Numbered from the stretch's first letter, positions 1 to 8,030 are shown. The stretch is DNA of 64,000 nt from Actinomycetes bacterium (GCA_021808665.1 JAKBBA010000002.1:1-64000), one strand, 5' to 3'. Translations and numbers: made by a program. Notes: generated by a model not told the origin, from the sequence alone.

Positions 1-545
1 GTGGCGTTCTGCGGCCGACGGAACCTCAAGCTGTTCGAGGTGCACCGCAGCGACATCGAGGCCTTCGGCCGGGAACTCGAGGCGAACGGTCGGGCGACAG
101 CGACGATCGCCCGGCGGCTGCGCACGATCACCGGCTTCTACCGCTACGCCGAAGGGGAAGGCCTCATCGCCCACTCCCCAGCGGTACATGTCCGCCGTCC
201 CCGGATCGACTACGAGTCCCACGCCATCGGCCTGGACCTCGGGCGACGTCGGCGCCCTGCTCGTCGCTGCGGGACTCGGCCCCGCCGCTGAGCACGCGCT
301 CATCTCGCTCCTCGCGCTGAACGGGCTGCGGGTCTCCGAAGCGACCGGGGCGAACATCGAGGCGCTCGGCCTGGAGCGCGGACACCGCACCCTCACCATT
401 CTGCGCAAGGGCGCCAAGACTGTCACCATCCCCCTCGCGCCACGCACCGCCCGCGCCGTCGACCTGGGCGCCAGCACCAGCCCGCCGGCGCCCACCGCCG
501 GCGGCCACGAAGACGCCTATCGCCGAATCCGGCGTGCCTGGTCGT
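1..545 (+). pseudogene. Broken tyrosine recombinase (integrase), cut by the window edge
   Basis: The first reading frame (1 to about 240) encodes the helical N-terminal core-binding domain of a tyrosine recombinase. Around 240 the similarity moves to the second frame, which carries the start of the catalytic domain, including the first catalytic arginine in LNGLRVSEA and the following KGAKTVTIPL strand. No frame carries the rest of the catalytic domain (His-x-x-Arg and the nucleophile Tyr), so the protein is frameshifted and truncated. Its beginning may lie left of the window. The family inserts or excises DNA, so this is probably the relic of a mobile element. The end at about 545 is approximate, because recognisable similarity fades near 475. 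Confidence 0.7.
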
Positions 546-581
546 TGCCTGAAAGTAACCAGGTGCTCGGACGTTATGGGC

Positions 582-603
582 GGTGTGATGATACCATGAC
601 ACC
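582..603. promoter_or_regulatory. Probable autoregulatory operator of the RHH/Doc pair
   Basis: GGTGT at 582..586 and ACACC at 599..603 form an inverted repeat. The centre is also partly symmetric (ATG/CAT), giving a 22-bp quasi-palindrome that abuts the antitoxin start codon. Ribbon-helix-helix antitoxins commonly repress their own operon through such sites. The role is inferred from position and symmetry. Confidence 0.45.
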
Positions 604-813
604 ATGGCGAAGAACTTCACCGTTCGACTTCCCGATGACGTCGCCGCCGACGCTGAAGCCCTGGCCAGGGCCGAGGGCAAGAGCCTGAACGAAACGGTCA
701 AGGCCGCCCTTATCGAGGCCGTGGAGCGTCGCCGTAACGACCCCGAGTTCAAGAAGACCCTGAAGAAGATCATCGAACAGGATCGGGAGTTGCTCGAACG
801 CCTGGCTAGGTGA
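604..813 (+). CDS. Ribbon-helix-helix antitoxin
   Basis: This 69-residue protein begins with the RHH/CopG-like pattern KNFTVRLPDDV (the DNA-contacting strand) followed by two helices, ALARAEGKSLNETVKAALIEAVERR. The lysine- and glutamate-rich tail (about 47 to 69) is a typical flexible toxin-binding segment. Its stop codon overlaps the GTG start of the next gene by four bases, so the two are translationally coupled. It should neutralise the Doc-like toxin and repress the operon through the palindrome directly upstream. With that palindrome touching the ATG there is no room for a ribosome-binding site, which suggests a leaderless message. Confidence 0.8.
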   Translation: MAKNFTVRLPDDVAADAEALARAEGKSLNETVKAALIEAVERRRNDPEFKKTLKKIIEQDRELLERLAR

Positions 814-1214
814 GCGTCTACTACCTGACGCTCGATGACGACCTGGCCATCGCGGTGGCAGTCACGGGCCAGTCTGTGCAGACGTTGGTGACCGCGACCG
901 ATACGGCCATGGCCGACTCCGCTTTACACGCACCGTCGGCCAGATCCGCCGGCGAGGAGTTCTACCCGGACTTCGTGGACAAGGCCGCGGTGCTCATCGT
1001 CCGCTTGGCCAAGAACCATCCGCTGCCCGACGGCAACAAGCGAGCGGCCTGGGCGTCCCTACGGGTCTTCTTGGCCTTCAACGACTGGACCATCGACCCG
1101 TACCCCTCAGTCGACGAAGCCGAGACCGCAGTGCTGGCAATAGCGTCTGGAGACTGGGACGAAGGCGCTACCGCAGAATGGCTCAGACCGAGACTCCGCC
1201 CTCGACCCGAATGA
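810..1214 (+). CDS. doc: Doc-type toxin (Fic fold)
   Basis: This 134-residue protein carries the Fic/Doc motif as HPLPDGNKRAA at residues 70 to 80. The lysine after GN is the version found in Doc, which phosphorylates EF-Tu and stops translation, rather than in AMP-transferring Fic enzymes. Total length and the helical layout match Doc. The canonical phenylalanine of HPF is a leucine here. It starts with GTG, overlapping the antitoxin stop by four bases. Family and pairing are clear; the biochemical activity is inferred. Confidence 0.82.
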   Translation: MSVYYLTLDDDLAIAVAVTGQSVQTLVTATDTAMADSALHAPSARSAGEEFYPDFVDKAAVLIVRLAKNHPLPDGNKRAAWASLRVFLAFNDWTIDPYPSVDEAETAVLAIASGDWDEGATAEWLRPRLRPRPE

Positions 1215-1277
1215 CCGCAGGGCCATAACTGACGAAACGCCATTCCAGGTGCTCGTCAAGTGAGGCTGTGGAGTTGG

Positions 1278-1691
1278 TTACGTAGCAGACCTGCCGTCGA
1301 CGACCGTGAAGTCCCAGCGTGCGATCTGTCCGGACTGGGATATGCCCGAAATGCTGATCCCGTATTTGCTCCCTGTCGGGATGACAAATCCCTGGGCTCC
1401 GTTGGACGGAGGGAAGCCTCCATCCTTGTCAGCCTGGTAGGAAGTTGATGAGACCGGTTGGTTCGATCCTTCGTTGCGGACAGCTATGCCAATGGCAGAC
1501 CGAGGGCGTAGCCCTCTCATCGTCAGATGGTAGGCACCGCCCTGCTCCCCGGAGAGGCATGCTGTCGAGGTGCCGTGGGTCCGGCACGTTTGGGTGCTCG
1601 AGGCAGAGGCGCTTGAGCAACCGGCAACACCGAGGACCGAGACAAGTCCGAGTGCAGATCCAGTTACGAATAGTCTCCTGCGCTGTAGCAA
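1278..1691 (-). CDS. Small secreted lipoprotein, function unknown
   Basis: The 137-residue product starts with a Tat-like signal (RRRLFVTG), a hydrophobic stretch and a lipobox GVAGC near residue 25. It should therefore be exported and lipid-anchored outside the membrane. The mature part is rich in Ser, Gly and Thr and looks like one small beta-rich domain. Two cysteines near residues 36 and 45 could form a disulfide. No family was recognised. The start is a TTG, chosen because it puts the signal peptide at the very N-terminus. It converges on the Doc gene and has no partner. Confidence 0.6.
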   Translation of the reverse strand: MLQRRRLFVTGSALGLVSVLGVAGCSSASASSTQTCRTHGTSTACLSGEQGGAYHLTMRGLRPRSAIGIAVRNEGSNQPVSSTSYQADKDGGFPPSNGAQGFVIPTGSKYGISISGISQSGQIARWDFTVVDGRSAT

Positions 1692-2102
1692 TCGCCCGAT
1701 CCCAGCAAATATCTCGGTCCGTGAAGACGCGAAAGCGTCCCCATGCCTTCGACGTAGAGGCTACCAAGGTTGCGAGTGCCCGGTCTGTCCGTATCATCTC
1801 AGCGCTTCCCCGTAGCGACAGACTGCCCCGGCGGTGACGACTCGGACACAGGAGAAGCAATGTCCATGCGTCGCGCCAGGGCGTGTGCGGGAGTCGAGGA
1901 CACGAAAGTGCTGTTCATCGGGCATCACGAGGCCGTCTGGCGTCGCTCATGTTGTTCTGAGCTCAAAGGGTGGGCAGGTTGCTACTCGGTCGGAATCCTG
2001 TAGGCGGGCGTCGAAGGGACGCATGATCGCAGCAACGTCGCCGTAGCCTGGCCGGAACCGGCAGGGACCACTCGGGCGGGGACCGCGGCTGGCCGCACGA
2101 GG
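1692..2102. other. Stretch without a recognisable gene
   Basis: Overlapping short reading frames occur on both strands, but none has a convincing start, ribosome-binding site or recognisable domain. It holds the upstream region of the lipoprotein gene and the 3' flank of the monooxygenase-like gene. No repeat or RNA structure was seen. Confidence 0.5.
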
Positions 2103-2429
2103 TCAGATAGTCCAGCCGATGGGGTAGTTGATGATCGGCGTGAATGCGACGCCGGCCGCTTCGGCCTCTCCCCGCGCGTCGACCGTCATCTCGGTGAGGT
2201 TGTTCAGTTGCTTGGCGTGTTCTTCGGTGTCCCAGACGCTCACCTGGACTGCCGAGCCCTCGGGTGAGACGGCCGCGTAGAAGTGGATGAGTCCCGGCAG
2301 CCGCTCGATGGCGGGGACCAGGTACTGCGACGTTCTCTTGTTCATGGCCTCGACCTCGGTGAACCGGCCCGGGTCAAAGGTGGCACGCGAGACACGCACG
2401 ACGGCGGTGGCGGGCAACGGTTCAGACAT
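2103..2429 (-). CDS. Antibiotic-biosynthesis-monooxygenase-like small protein
   Basis: The 108-residue protein has the layout of the dimeric alpha/beta-barrel (ABM) fold: a first strand VVRVSRATFDPGRF, a helix, then LPGLIHFYAAVSPEGSAVQVSVWDTEEHAKQL, the usual second half. Members of this fold bind or oxidise small aromatic compounds or heme, but many have no known substrate. A strong AGGAGG lies seven bases before the ATG. It is divergent from a TetR gene across a palindrome, so TetR probably represses it and both respond to the same small molecule. The substrate cannot be read from the sequence. Confidence 0.65.
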   Translation of the reverse strand: MSEPLPATAVVRVSRATFDPGRFTEVEAMNKRTSQYLVPAIERLPGLIHFYAAVSPEGSAVQVSVWDTEEHAKQLNNLTEMTVDARGEAEAAGVAFTPIINYPIGWTI

Positions 2430-2452
2430 CGAAGTCCTCCTCTGAGCTTTAC

Positions 2453-2473
2453 GTTACGATAGTCTATCGAAAC
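2453..2473. promoter_or_regulatory. TetR operator between the divergent pair
   Basis: The core CGATAG-T-CTATCG (2457..2469) is a perfect 13-bp palindrome. Symmetry continues outward to 2453 and 2473 with a single mismatched pair. It ends three bases before the TetR start and 23 bases before the monooxygenase-like start, the classic place for a TetR site controlling both directions. Confidence 0.65.
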
Positions 2474-2476
2474 ATA

Positions 2477-3058
2477 ATGACCGGCCCGCAGACCAAGGCC
2501 GGACGGCCGAGAGACCCAGCCCTCGATCAAGCGATTCTCGCCGCCGCGGCCCGCCAGTTCGGAGACCTCGGCTACGCCCGGATGTCACTGGAATCGGTAG
2601 CGGCCGCCGCCGGAACCACCGTGCCCAGCCTCCGACGCCGGTACCCCGACAAGGCGGAGCTGGCCGCAGCAGTGATCGGCGCACTCCGAGTCGAGGAACC
2701 ACCCGCCGGTGCCACCACCCCACGCGCTCACGCGCTGGCGATCCTCGAGAACCTCCACAGTAACCTGCGCGCTACCCCGGCGCTGGCGATCCTCGGTTCG
2801 CTGCTCACCGAAGAACAGCGCCACCCCGAACTGCTCGACCTGTTCAAGACCCGCATCGTCGAGCCGCGACGGGCGCTGCTCCGTCAAGCGCTCGCCGCTG
2901 GTGACATCCCCGAGTCCACCGACCTCGACGCGCTCACCAGCATGCTGATCGGCTCGTTCTACGGCCGCTACCTCACCATCGCCGGCATCCCCGACGACTG
3001 GCCCGACCGGGTGCTCAGCACCATCTGGCCACACGACACCAACCTCCGATCGGGCTGA
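2477..3058 (+). CDS. TetR family transcriptional repressor
   Basis: The 193-residue protein has an N-terminal TetR helix-turn-helix (about 15 to 65: AILAAAARQFGDLGYARMSLESVAAAAGTTVPSLRRRYPDKAELAAAVI). The ligand-binding part is helical and resembles the C-terminal domain common in actinobacterial TetR proteins (LTEEQRHPELLDLFKTRIVEPRR). No ribosome-binding site precedes the ATG and the operator ends three bases upstream, so the message is probably leaderless and self-repressed. The divergent ABM-like gene is the likely target. The ligand is unknown. Confidence 0.85.
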   Translation: MTGPQTKAGRPRDPALDQAILAAAARQFGDLGYARMSLESVAAAAGTTVPSLRRRYPDKAELAAAVIGALRVEEPPAGATTPRAHALAILENLHSNLRATPALAILGSLLTEEQRHPELLDLFKTRIVEPRRALLRQALAAGDIPESTDLDALTSMLIGSFYGRYLTIAGIPDDWPDRVLSTIWPHDTNLRSG

Positions 3059-3324
3059 CCCCACCCGGAGTAGCCAACCCGAACCCCTGCGCTGTCCGGG
3101 GAGTCGCGGGCGAGCGAAGGCCCTCCGCCGTCGCCTTCTGCCTCCAGCGATCAGCACGTCAAGAACAGGTAGCCCGAACGTCGATTCATCCGTGCCGGCT
3201 GGCTTCGATCCCTCGTCCATCTCAAACCCGACTGGCACGTTCACACCGCGCCGGCAGACTCGACCAGGCAAGCAAACACATCGGCGCCCCGCTGCATCGC
3301 AGGGAGGACCGGGTTCGAGAGCTG

Positions 3325-3475
3325 AGGTAGGCCACGCTTGGTCGTCAACGGCGAGAAACGACGAGCCTGCGACGCCAGTCGGCGTCACCGCGGCGAAGGC
3401 CACGACATCGCGATGCAGGTGCGACTGGTCGACGTAGCCGCTCTCCGCCACTACCGCGTCACCGTTGACGACGTC
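3325..3475 (-). pseudogene. Remnant of an AraC-type regulator
   Basis: A short minus-strand stretch translates to AESGYVDQSHLHRDVVAF followed by VTPTG and FLAVDDQAWP. This matches the last recognition helix and tail of AraC-family activators, which normally read like GYYDQSHLxRxFxxxxGxTP. No N-terminal domain or first helix-turn-helix is visible upstream, so only a decayed C-terminal piece remains. Limits are approximate. Confidence 0.5.
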
Positions 3476-4129
3476 CCAACACCTCCTGGGCGCCGGCGCC
3501 CCGAGTAGCTGATCCCGCATCGCGACGGGACCGAGCAGGCACGGTCAGCGGCGACCTCTCTGCGATCTTTCTGGATACCGCACTGCCCCATGCTGCGGTA
3601 GGGCTGCGTAGGGCAAGCCGCGCCACGAGGCCCGCCTTCGATCCTGGCCGAGCGCGAACCCCCAGCGTGCGGGCCCTGCGCGACGAGAACCTCGCGCGCA
3701 GGGTTGCGTAGGGCAGGGTGATCATTCACCCATAATCACGTCGATAAACCATGTGGCTAACCCCGTCGGAATGCCACTCAACAGCATGAAAGCCCGGGAT
3801 AGTCATCCCGAAAGGCACGAAGATCTGAAGTACGCGGTGGAGGTGACATCACGTATTCGCGCGGCTTTCCTCGACAGATCCTGCGTTTGTGCTGGTCACG
3901 GGCTCTGCATAGGGCACTGCATGGGGCACGCGCCTACTCACGCTGTGAACTCTGGCGACAATGGCCCTGCGCAGCGGCGGTCTCGCGGACGCGCCCGACA
4001 CTCTGAAGCGAGGATGCCCCAGACAGGTGCGCTGCGCATCTTCCGGCCTCATCGTCCGGCCCGGTCACCCAGTTCGCTCGCCGCGCGAGAACCTCCATTT
4101 GAGGATCGGACCGCCCGGTTGGACAGCGT
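3476..4129. other. Stretch without a supported gene
   Basis: Several frames stay open on both strands because of high GC, but no domain, start signal or codon bias supports a gene. A small hairpin (CGGGAT at 3795..3800, ATCCCG at 3805..3810) has no T-run. The string TGCGTAGGGCA occurs twice, near 3605 and 3706. This looks like degraded DNA between accessory modules. Confidence 0.4.
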
Positions 4130-4750
4130 TCACGGTGGAGCCACCCAGGGTGGGCCTCCGAGGTTGTGCAGATCGTCGGTTTGCAGGATGTAGTACACAT
4201 CCGCGGCCGCTCGTTCGGCGACCACGCCCCTACCAACCAGCTCGAGGAGCAGGTCCCGAGTGCGACATCCCGGCCCGCCTGACAGCGCTTCCCAGAGCGT
4301 GAGGGCATCGTTGTCATCTCTCGCGAAAGAAAGAGATCTGGTCAGCGCGATCGCGATGGACGCGGACTCGCCGGCATCGAGTCGTCGAGCCTTCGCGCCA
4401 AGTGAGTGGCGCCAGGCCCGGTCGTCTGGTCGCCGGGACTGGAGACGGACGGCCAGGGCCACTTCGTCGCTGCTCGGCGTAAGGACACTGAGCTCGCCCG
4501 AGCCGAGGGCCAGCAGCTCATCGAGGCCCTGGACAGCCGACAGCGCCCGGCTGGATCGGCCTGAGCCAAGCCCGGTGTCGTCCGCCTCTCGCTGGAGCGC
4601 CTTGTGGATCCGGCGCAGCTCACTCGGAGCATCCGGCTCCGCGCCGTGGACGCCATCGGCGACCAGGATCGTCACCCCGGACAGCTGGAGCAGGTGTCGG
4701 GTCCAACCGACGACGGCGAAGCTACGGGCGACCGAGGCGTCGACCAGCAC
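4130..4750 (-). CDS. PIN-like nuclease-type protein paired with XRE-IrrE
   Basis: The 206-residue protein opens with MLVDASVARSFAVVGW, a PIN-style first strand with its metal-binding aspartate. Near residue 130 it has LDAGESASIAIA (the acidic cluster with the conserved Glu) and then FARDDND, which supplies further acidic residues. This fits the layout of divergent PIN-domain predicted nucleic-acid-binding proteins. The start overlaps the 3' end of the XRE-IrrE gene by 29 bases, so the two are co-translated. PIN proteins in such pairs are often RNA-cleaving toxins; that role is inferred. Confidence 0.55.
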   Translation of the reverse strand: MLVDASVARSFAVVGWTRHLLQLSGVTILVADGVHGAEPDAPSELRRIHKALQREADDTGLGSGRSSRALSAVQGLDELLALGSGELSVLTPSSDEVALAVRLQSRRPDDRAWRHSLGAKARRLDAGESASIAIALTRSLSFARDDNDALTLWEALSGGPGCRTRDLLLELVGRGVVAERAAADVYYILQTDDLHNLGGPPWVAPP

Positions 4751-5945
4751 GACCGCACTCGCTCACCGCTCGCCGAGCGCCGAATGCTGCGTCCTCGAGG
4801 TCTTGTTGGACTCGGCGTTCGTCGTCGGCCGCGCCGGGACGGGCCCGGAGCTGGCGGATCTCTTCGGTGCTCGTGCCGAGGATCTCCGCTGCGTCCCCCT
4901 GGGTGATCACCCCGCGTTCGAGCGCCGCGCGCACGAGCAGCAGGACTCGGGTGGGATGGGCCGCCAAGGGATTGAGCTCGTAGCTGCCCAGGTCGGCTGG
5001 GTGTACCCGGTAGCCGAGCGCCACTGCCAGACGGCTCGGGGACGTCTCGCCCAAGGCGTCGTAGTCCGACCGCGAGATGAGCCGCTCTTGCAGCAGGCGC
5101 ACCCGCAGCGTGGCGAAGCTCACGCCGAAATGCCGCTGGAGGTGGACGACCACGCTCGGCTCGGTCAGGTCGTCGAAGGCCGCCAGCTCGCCGACCGCCC
5201 GACGCAGCTCGTCGCCTGGCACGAGGAGCTCGCCGGCGAACGCGTCGGCGAGCTCCTCGCGGCCATGGTCTTCACCCGGCATCGAGACCACGACATCGGC
5301 GTGCTGGGAGTGGAAGTAGGCGTGCGCGAGCTCATGGGCCAGCGTGAAGACCTGACGGCCGAGGGTCATCTCGGAGTTGACGACGATGCAGAACCCCGCC
5401 TCGGAGTGGTTGTAGAAGAACCCCGAGGGTGCCGCTCCGAGATCGGCGCCGAGCGGGAGCCGCCAGATGAGGACGTGCCCGTCCAGCACCTGGAACGGAT
5501 CCCCGAGTGCACCTCCGCCGAGGTCGAGCTGGCGACGCAGCTGGCGAGCCGCCCAGGCGCCTTCCTTCGCGCTCACACCGCGCGCCGCAGGGAACGGGCT
5601 ACGACCAGGGCCCGGGAGCTTCGCACCCATCTCGCCGACTAGCTCGACGTACTCGGAGACCCGCTGCTCGAACAGCCGCAGCCCGCCCCTTGCGCTGTCC
5701 CCGAGGTCCCTGGGCGCGGCCCGAAAGAGCACCCCGCTCACGTCCAGCCGTGACCCGACCAGCTCCTCGCCCGCCAAGAGGGACTCGAGGGAGGTCCCGT
5801 ACAGACGAGCCAACGCGGCGGCCACGGTGAGCGGCACCTGGCGACGCTCCGTCTCGTAGTAGTTGAGGAGCACGCGGTTGATCCCGACCGCCTCAGCCGC
5901 AGCCTCCTGCGACAGCCCTGCTCGCTCCCTGGCCGTGCGCAGCAC
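4722..5945 (-). CDS. XRE regulator fused to ImmA/IrrE metallopeptidase
   Basis: The 407-residue protein starts with an XRE helix-turn-helix (about 1 to 60: ARERAGLSQEAAAEAVGINRVLLNYYETERR). An IrrE/ImmA zinc peptidase domain follows, with HELAH at residues 204 to 208 and the usual downstream EELADAFAGELLVP. A C-terminal helical segment (about 250 to 370) includes an ALERGVITQGDAAEILGTSTEEI-type second helix-turn-helix. ImmA-type proteins cleave repressors and often control mobile elements or toxins. The next gene is a PIN-like protein in an overlapping frame. Paired TGTTACACT half-sites lie upstream, suggesting autoregulation. Confidence 0.8.
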   Translation of the reverse strand: MLRTARERAGLSQEAAAEAVGINRVLLNYYETERRQVPLTVAAALARLYGTSLESLLAGEELVGSRLDVSGVLFRAAPRDLGDSARGGLRLFEQRVSEYVELVGEMGAKLPGPGRSPFPAARGVSAKEGAWAARQLRRQLDLGGGALGDPFQVLDGHVLIWRLPLGADLGAAPSGFFYNHSEAGFCIVVNSEMTLGRQVFTLAHELAHAYFHSQHADVVVSMPGEDHGREELADAFAGELLVPGDELRRAVGELAAFDDLTEPSVVVHLQRHFGVSFATLRVRLLQERLISRSDYDALGETSPSRLAVALGYRVHPADLGSYELNPLAAHPTRVLLLVRAALERGVITQGDAAEILGTSTEEIRQLRARPGAADDERRVQQDLEDAAFGARRAVSECGRAGRRLGRP

Positions 5946-5982
5946 CCCACCGATCGAGCCCAGCGCAACACCTCCTGTTCGC

Positions 5983-6019
5983 TGTTACACTCTTCTTGCT
6001 ATCGATCTTCAGTGTAACA
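5983..6019. promoter_or_regulatory. Inverted operator pair upstream of the XRE-IrrE gene
   Basis: TGTTACACT at 5983..5991 and AGTGTAACA at 6011..6019 form a perfect 9-bp inverted repeat with a 19-bp spacer. Each half also contains the mini-palindrome TGTnACA. The site lies between the XRE-IrrE gene and the small plus-strand genes, so it may control both directions. Confidence 0.6.
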
Positions 6020-6068
6020 TACCCCGACAGACAACGGGTCTCCGCCGGAAAGGAAGAGGAGGTTCCAA

Positions 6069-6242
6069 GTGCCGAAGACCAACCCACCCAACAACGGCGC
6101 GGTGCATCTGGTGGTCGGGGCTGTCGCCGCGGGCGTATCCCACGCCCTTGTCCCGGTGCGCAACTGGGTCGACTACATCGTCCGCGCGCTGGTGGGGGCT
6201 TTCCTGAGCACCCTCGCGCTGAGTGCCCTGCGGGCTGCGTAG
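6069..6242 (+). CDS. Small membrane protein (57 residues), unknown
   Basis: A GTG start follows a perfect AGGAGG (6057..6062) with a six-base spacer, the strongest ribosome-binding site in this region. The 57-residue product starts with a short polar N-terminus. It then has two mostly hydrophobic stretches (about 11 to 30 and 36 to 56) split by VRNWVDY, so it may be a two-segment membrane peptide. No family was recognised. It lies just downstream of the TGTTACACT operator and shares its direction with the next two small genes. A toxin-like or holin-like role is possible but unproven. Confidence 0.55.
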   Translation: MPKTNPPNNGAVHLVVGAVAAGVSHALVPVRNWVDYIVRALVGAFLSTLALSALRAA

Positions 6243-6284
6243 GGACCCGACAGCCCGCCGGGCATCGAGCACACGGAGGGCCAG

Positions 6285-6680
6285 ATGGCTCAAAGCGCAA
6301 GAGGTGCCGCGCTCCGCTTGTCGTGGCGGAGATGTGGCGACGACGGTCACTGCTGCAGCTTCTTGGGCGTCAACCTGGACGGTGAGTCGCTTGCCAAGGG
6401 CGGCGTCTACGACATCTGGGCGGAGGACGCCGACGGCAGTCGGAAAGAGACTGTCTACGTCGGACAGGGGAAGCCCGTCGCCGACTGCCTTGCCCGCCAT
6501 CGTGACGAAGTTGCGATCACTCGCCACCAGCGTTCCGGACGCGTCCTGAGGGTCACCTGGGCCGAGGTCAAGAAGGAGCACCGGGGAGGCGTGGAGCATT
6601 TCCTCGCACAGGCGCTCCAGCTGCTCGAGGGTGACCGGTGGTCGCACGACGATCCGATACAAGTGAACCTGCCGTGGTAG
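6285..6680 (+). CDS. GIY-YIG-like small protein
   Basis: The 131-residue protein contains GVYDIWAEDADG, then ETVYVGQGKPVADCLARHR, and later VTWAEV, GGVEHFLAQAL and a terminal IQVNLPW. This order resembles GIY-YIG nuclease-fold proteins, where the GIY and YIG strands are followed by a helix with a conserved Arg and a Glu on a later helix (E in GVEHFL). The first 25 residues are cysteine-rich and not part of the fold. GGAGG stands nine bases before the ATG. The assignment rests on the motif pattern alone; it could be a non-catalytic homologue. Confidence 0.5.
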   Translation: MAQSARGAALRLSWRRCGDDGHCCSFLGVNLDGESLAKGGVYDIWAEDADGSRKETVYVGQGKPVADCLARHRDEVAITRHQRSGRVLRVTWAEVKKEHRGGVEHFLAQALQLLEGDRWSHDDPIQVNLPW

Positions 6681-6762
6681 GAGAGGGTCGCCACCGGGGC
6701 TCGCGCGCCCGCCGGAGCACGGTATGCCAGTCGGCGCCTGACGCACACGAAGGAGGCGCGTA

Positions 6763-6945
6763 ATGGCAAATGATCCTACGGCTCTGGTCGAACAGCACCT
6801 GCAGATGATGACCGAGATATCGGTGGAGGACGAGGCCACTGCGCAGCAGGCCCTCGCCTACGCACTGTCCGCCGTCGGCGGCATGAACCAACGTCTCACT
6901 GCCCGTAGGGTCCGAAAACCCGTCCGGACAGCTCAAGCGGCGTGA
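6763..6945 (+). CDS. Small protein whose 3' end is replaced by the insertion sequence
   Basis: AAGGAGG nine bases before the ATG makes this a convincing gene start. The 60-residue product has a helical body (about 5 to 47). The insertion-sequence end starts at 6906, inside codon 48, so the last 13 residues (VRKPVRTAQAA region) are read from the IS terminus. The native protein was probably longer or ended differently. No family was recognised. It follows the GIY-YIG-like gene on the same strand after 82 bases. Confidence 0.5.
   Translation: MANDPTALVEQHLQMMTEISVEDEATAQQALAYALSAVGGMNQRLTARRVRKPVRTAQAA
6906..6922 (+). repeat. Left inverted terminal repeat of the IS
   Basis: Seventeen bases matching the right end (8092..8108, reverse complement) except at two positions. 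They lie just beyond the 3' end of the transposase gene. Confidence 0.65.
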
Positions 6946-8030
6946 TGCTCGTTGATCAGCCCACCAAGGACCTCTCGTCGGTGGATGCTCGTGAGCGTCG
7001 CTGGCATCGCTGGAATCTCACTTGGAGAAAGGACCGGGGATTGCATCGCAAGACCCCGGTGGGGGCGGTGCTCGTTGTAGTGGCGCACGTAGCGGTCGAG
7101 CACCCGGCGGAGATGGCGCTCGTTCACGATGAGGAGACGATCGGTGCACTCCGAGCGCACCGTGCGCACCCAGCGCTCACAGATGGCATCCGCGTTGGGG
7201 GTCCGGACAGGACTTCGTACGATCCTCGCACCTTCGCCTTGCCACACCGCGTCGAGACCTGGACCGAACTTCGCGTCCCGGTCGCGAAGGAGGAACTTGA
7301 CGTCGATGCCAGCATCACGAAGCTCGGCGGTCACGTTGCGAGCGCACTGGGTGACCCACGCCCAGGTGGGGTTCGTCGTGATGCCGGCGATGAAGACCCG
7401 GCGCGATCCGTGATGGATGAAAAAGAGCACGTAAAGCCGGCGCAGCGAGATCGTGTCGACCGAGAACAAGTCGCAGGCCACGATGCCTGCGACTTGTTGG
7501 CCGAGGAACTGGCGCCAGGTGGCAGAGCTGCGCCGTGGTGCGGGCTTGATGCCGTGGGCCCTCAGCACCCGGGCAATCGTGCTCGCTGCTACGCGGTGCC
7601 CGAGACCGAGCAGCTCACCTCGGATGCGCTGGTACCCCCAAGTCGGGTTGTCGGTCGCCATCGCCACGACCAGCGTCACGAGATCCTCTCCGATGGGAGG
7701 CCGTCCGGGGCGGCGGCGGGGGTACGTCCAGTGCCGAGCGACCAGGCGACGGTGCCAGCGCAAGAGGGTCTCGGGTCGCACGAAGAACGCCGACCAGCGA
7801 TCCTTTGCCAGGAGCCGGCTCAGCGCGGCAAGCCACGCCCGATCGACTGGGTCGAGGGGTGGCCGCGACTGTTGCCGCCGCAGGACCTCGAGCTCGTGGC
7901 GGCCCACCAGGATCTCGATCTCCTTGGAGTCGCTCGTTCGCAAGACGAGCAGGACGAGCGAGAGCACTCGACGGACGGCGAGGTAGGCGAACGACCAGAG
8001 CTCGTGACGGGGACGATCGGGCATTCCCAT
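6933..8030 (-). CDS. IS transposase with integrase (rve) core
   Basis: The 365-residue protein has an N-terminal helical region. A winged-helix segment follows (about 100 to 165: GRPPIGEDLVTLVVAMATDNPTWG). The retroviral-integrase core carries the first Asp in VACDLFSVDT, the second in LLRDRDAKF and the Glu in ADAICERWVRT. The C-terminal LGGLINEHHAA tail is common in this actinobacterial transposase group. All three catalytic residues are present, so the enzyme may be active. The gene fills nearly the whole element, with its stop 27 bases inside the left end. Confidence 0.85.
   Translation of the reverse strand: MGMPDRPRHELWSFAYLAVRRVLSLVLLVLRTSDSKEIEILVGRHELEVLRRQQSRPPLDPVDRAWLAALSRLLAKDRWSAFFVRPETLLRWHRRLVARHWTYPRRRPGRPPIGEDLVTLVVAMATDNPTWGYQRIRGELLGLGHRVAASTIARVLRAHGIKPAPRRSSATWRQFLGQQVAGIVACDLFSVDTISLRRLYVLFFIHHGSRRVFIAGITTNPTWAWVTQCARNVTAELRDAGIDVKFLLRDRDAKFGPGLDAVWQGEGARIVRSPVRTPNADAICERWVRTVRSECTDRLLIVNERHLRRVLDRYVRHYNEHRPHRGLAMQSPVLSPSEIPAMPATLTSIHRREVLGGLINEHHAA

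Noticed and set aside
2585..3520. Long minus-strand open frame (311 codons)
   Set aside because: Most of it is antisense to the TetR gene and has no domain. Only the AraC-like tail near 3325..3475 was kept.
4260..5642. 460-codon plus-strand open frame
   Set aside because: It is antisense to the PIN-like and XRE-IrrE genes and has repetitive GC-driven composition with no domain.
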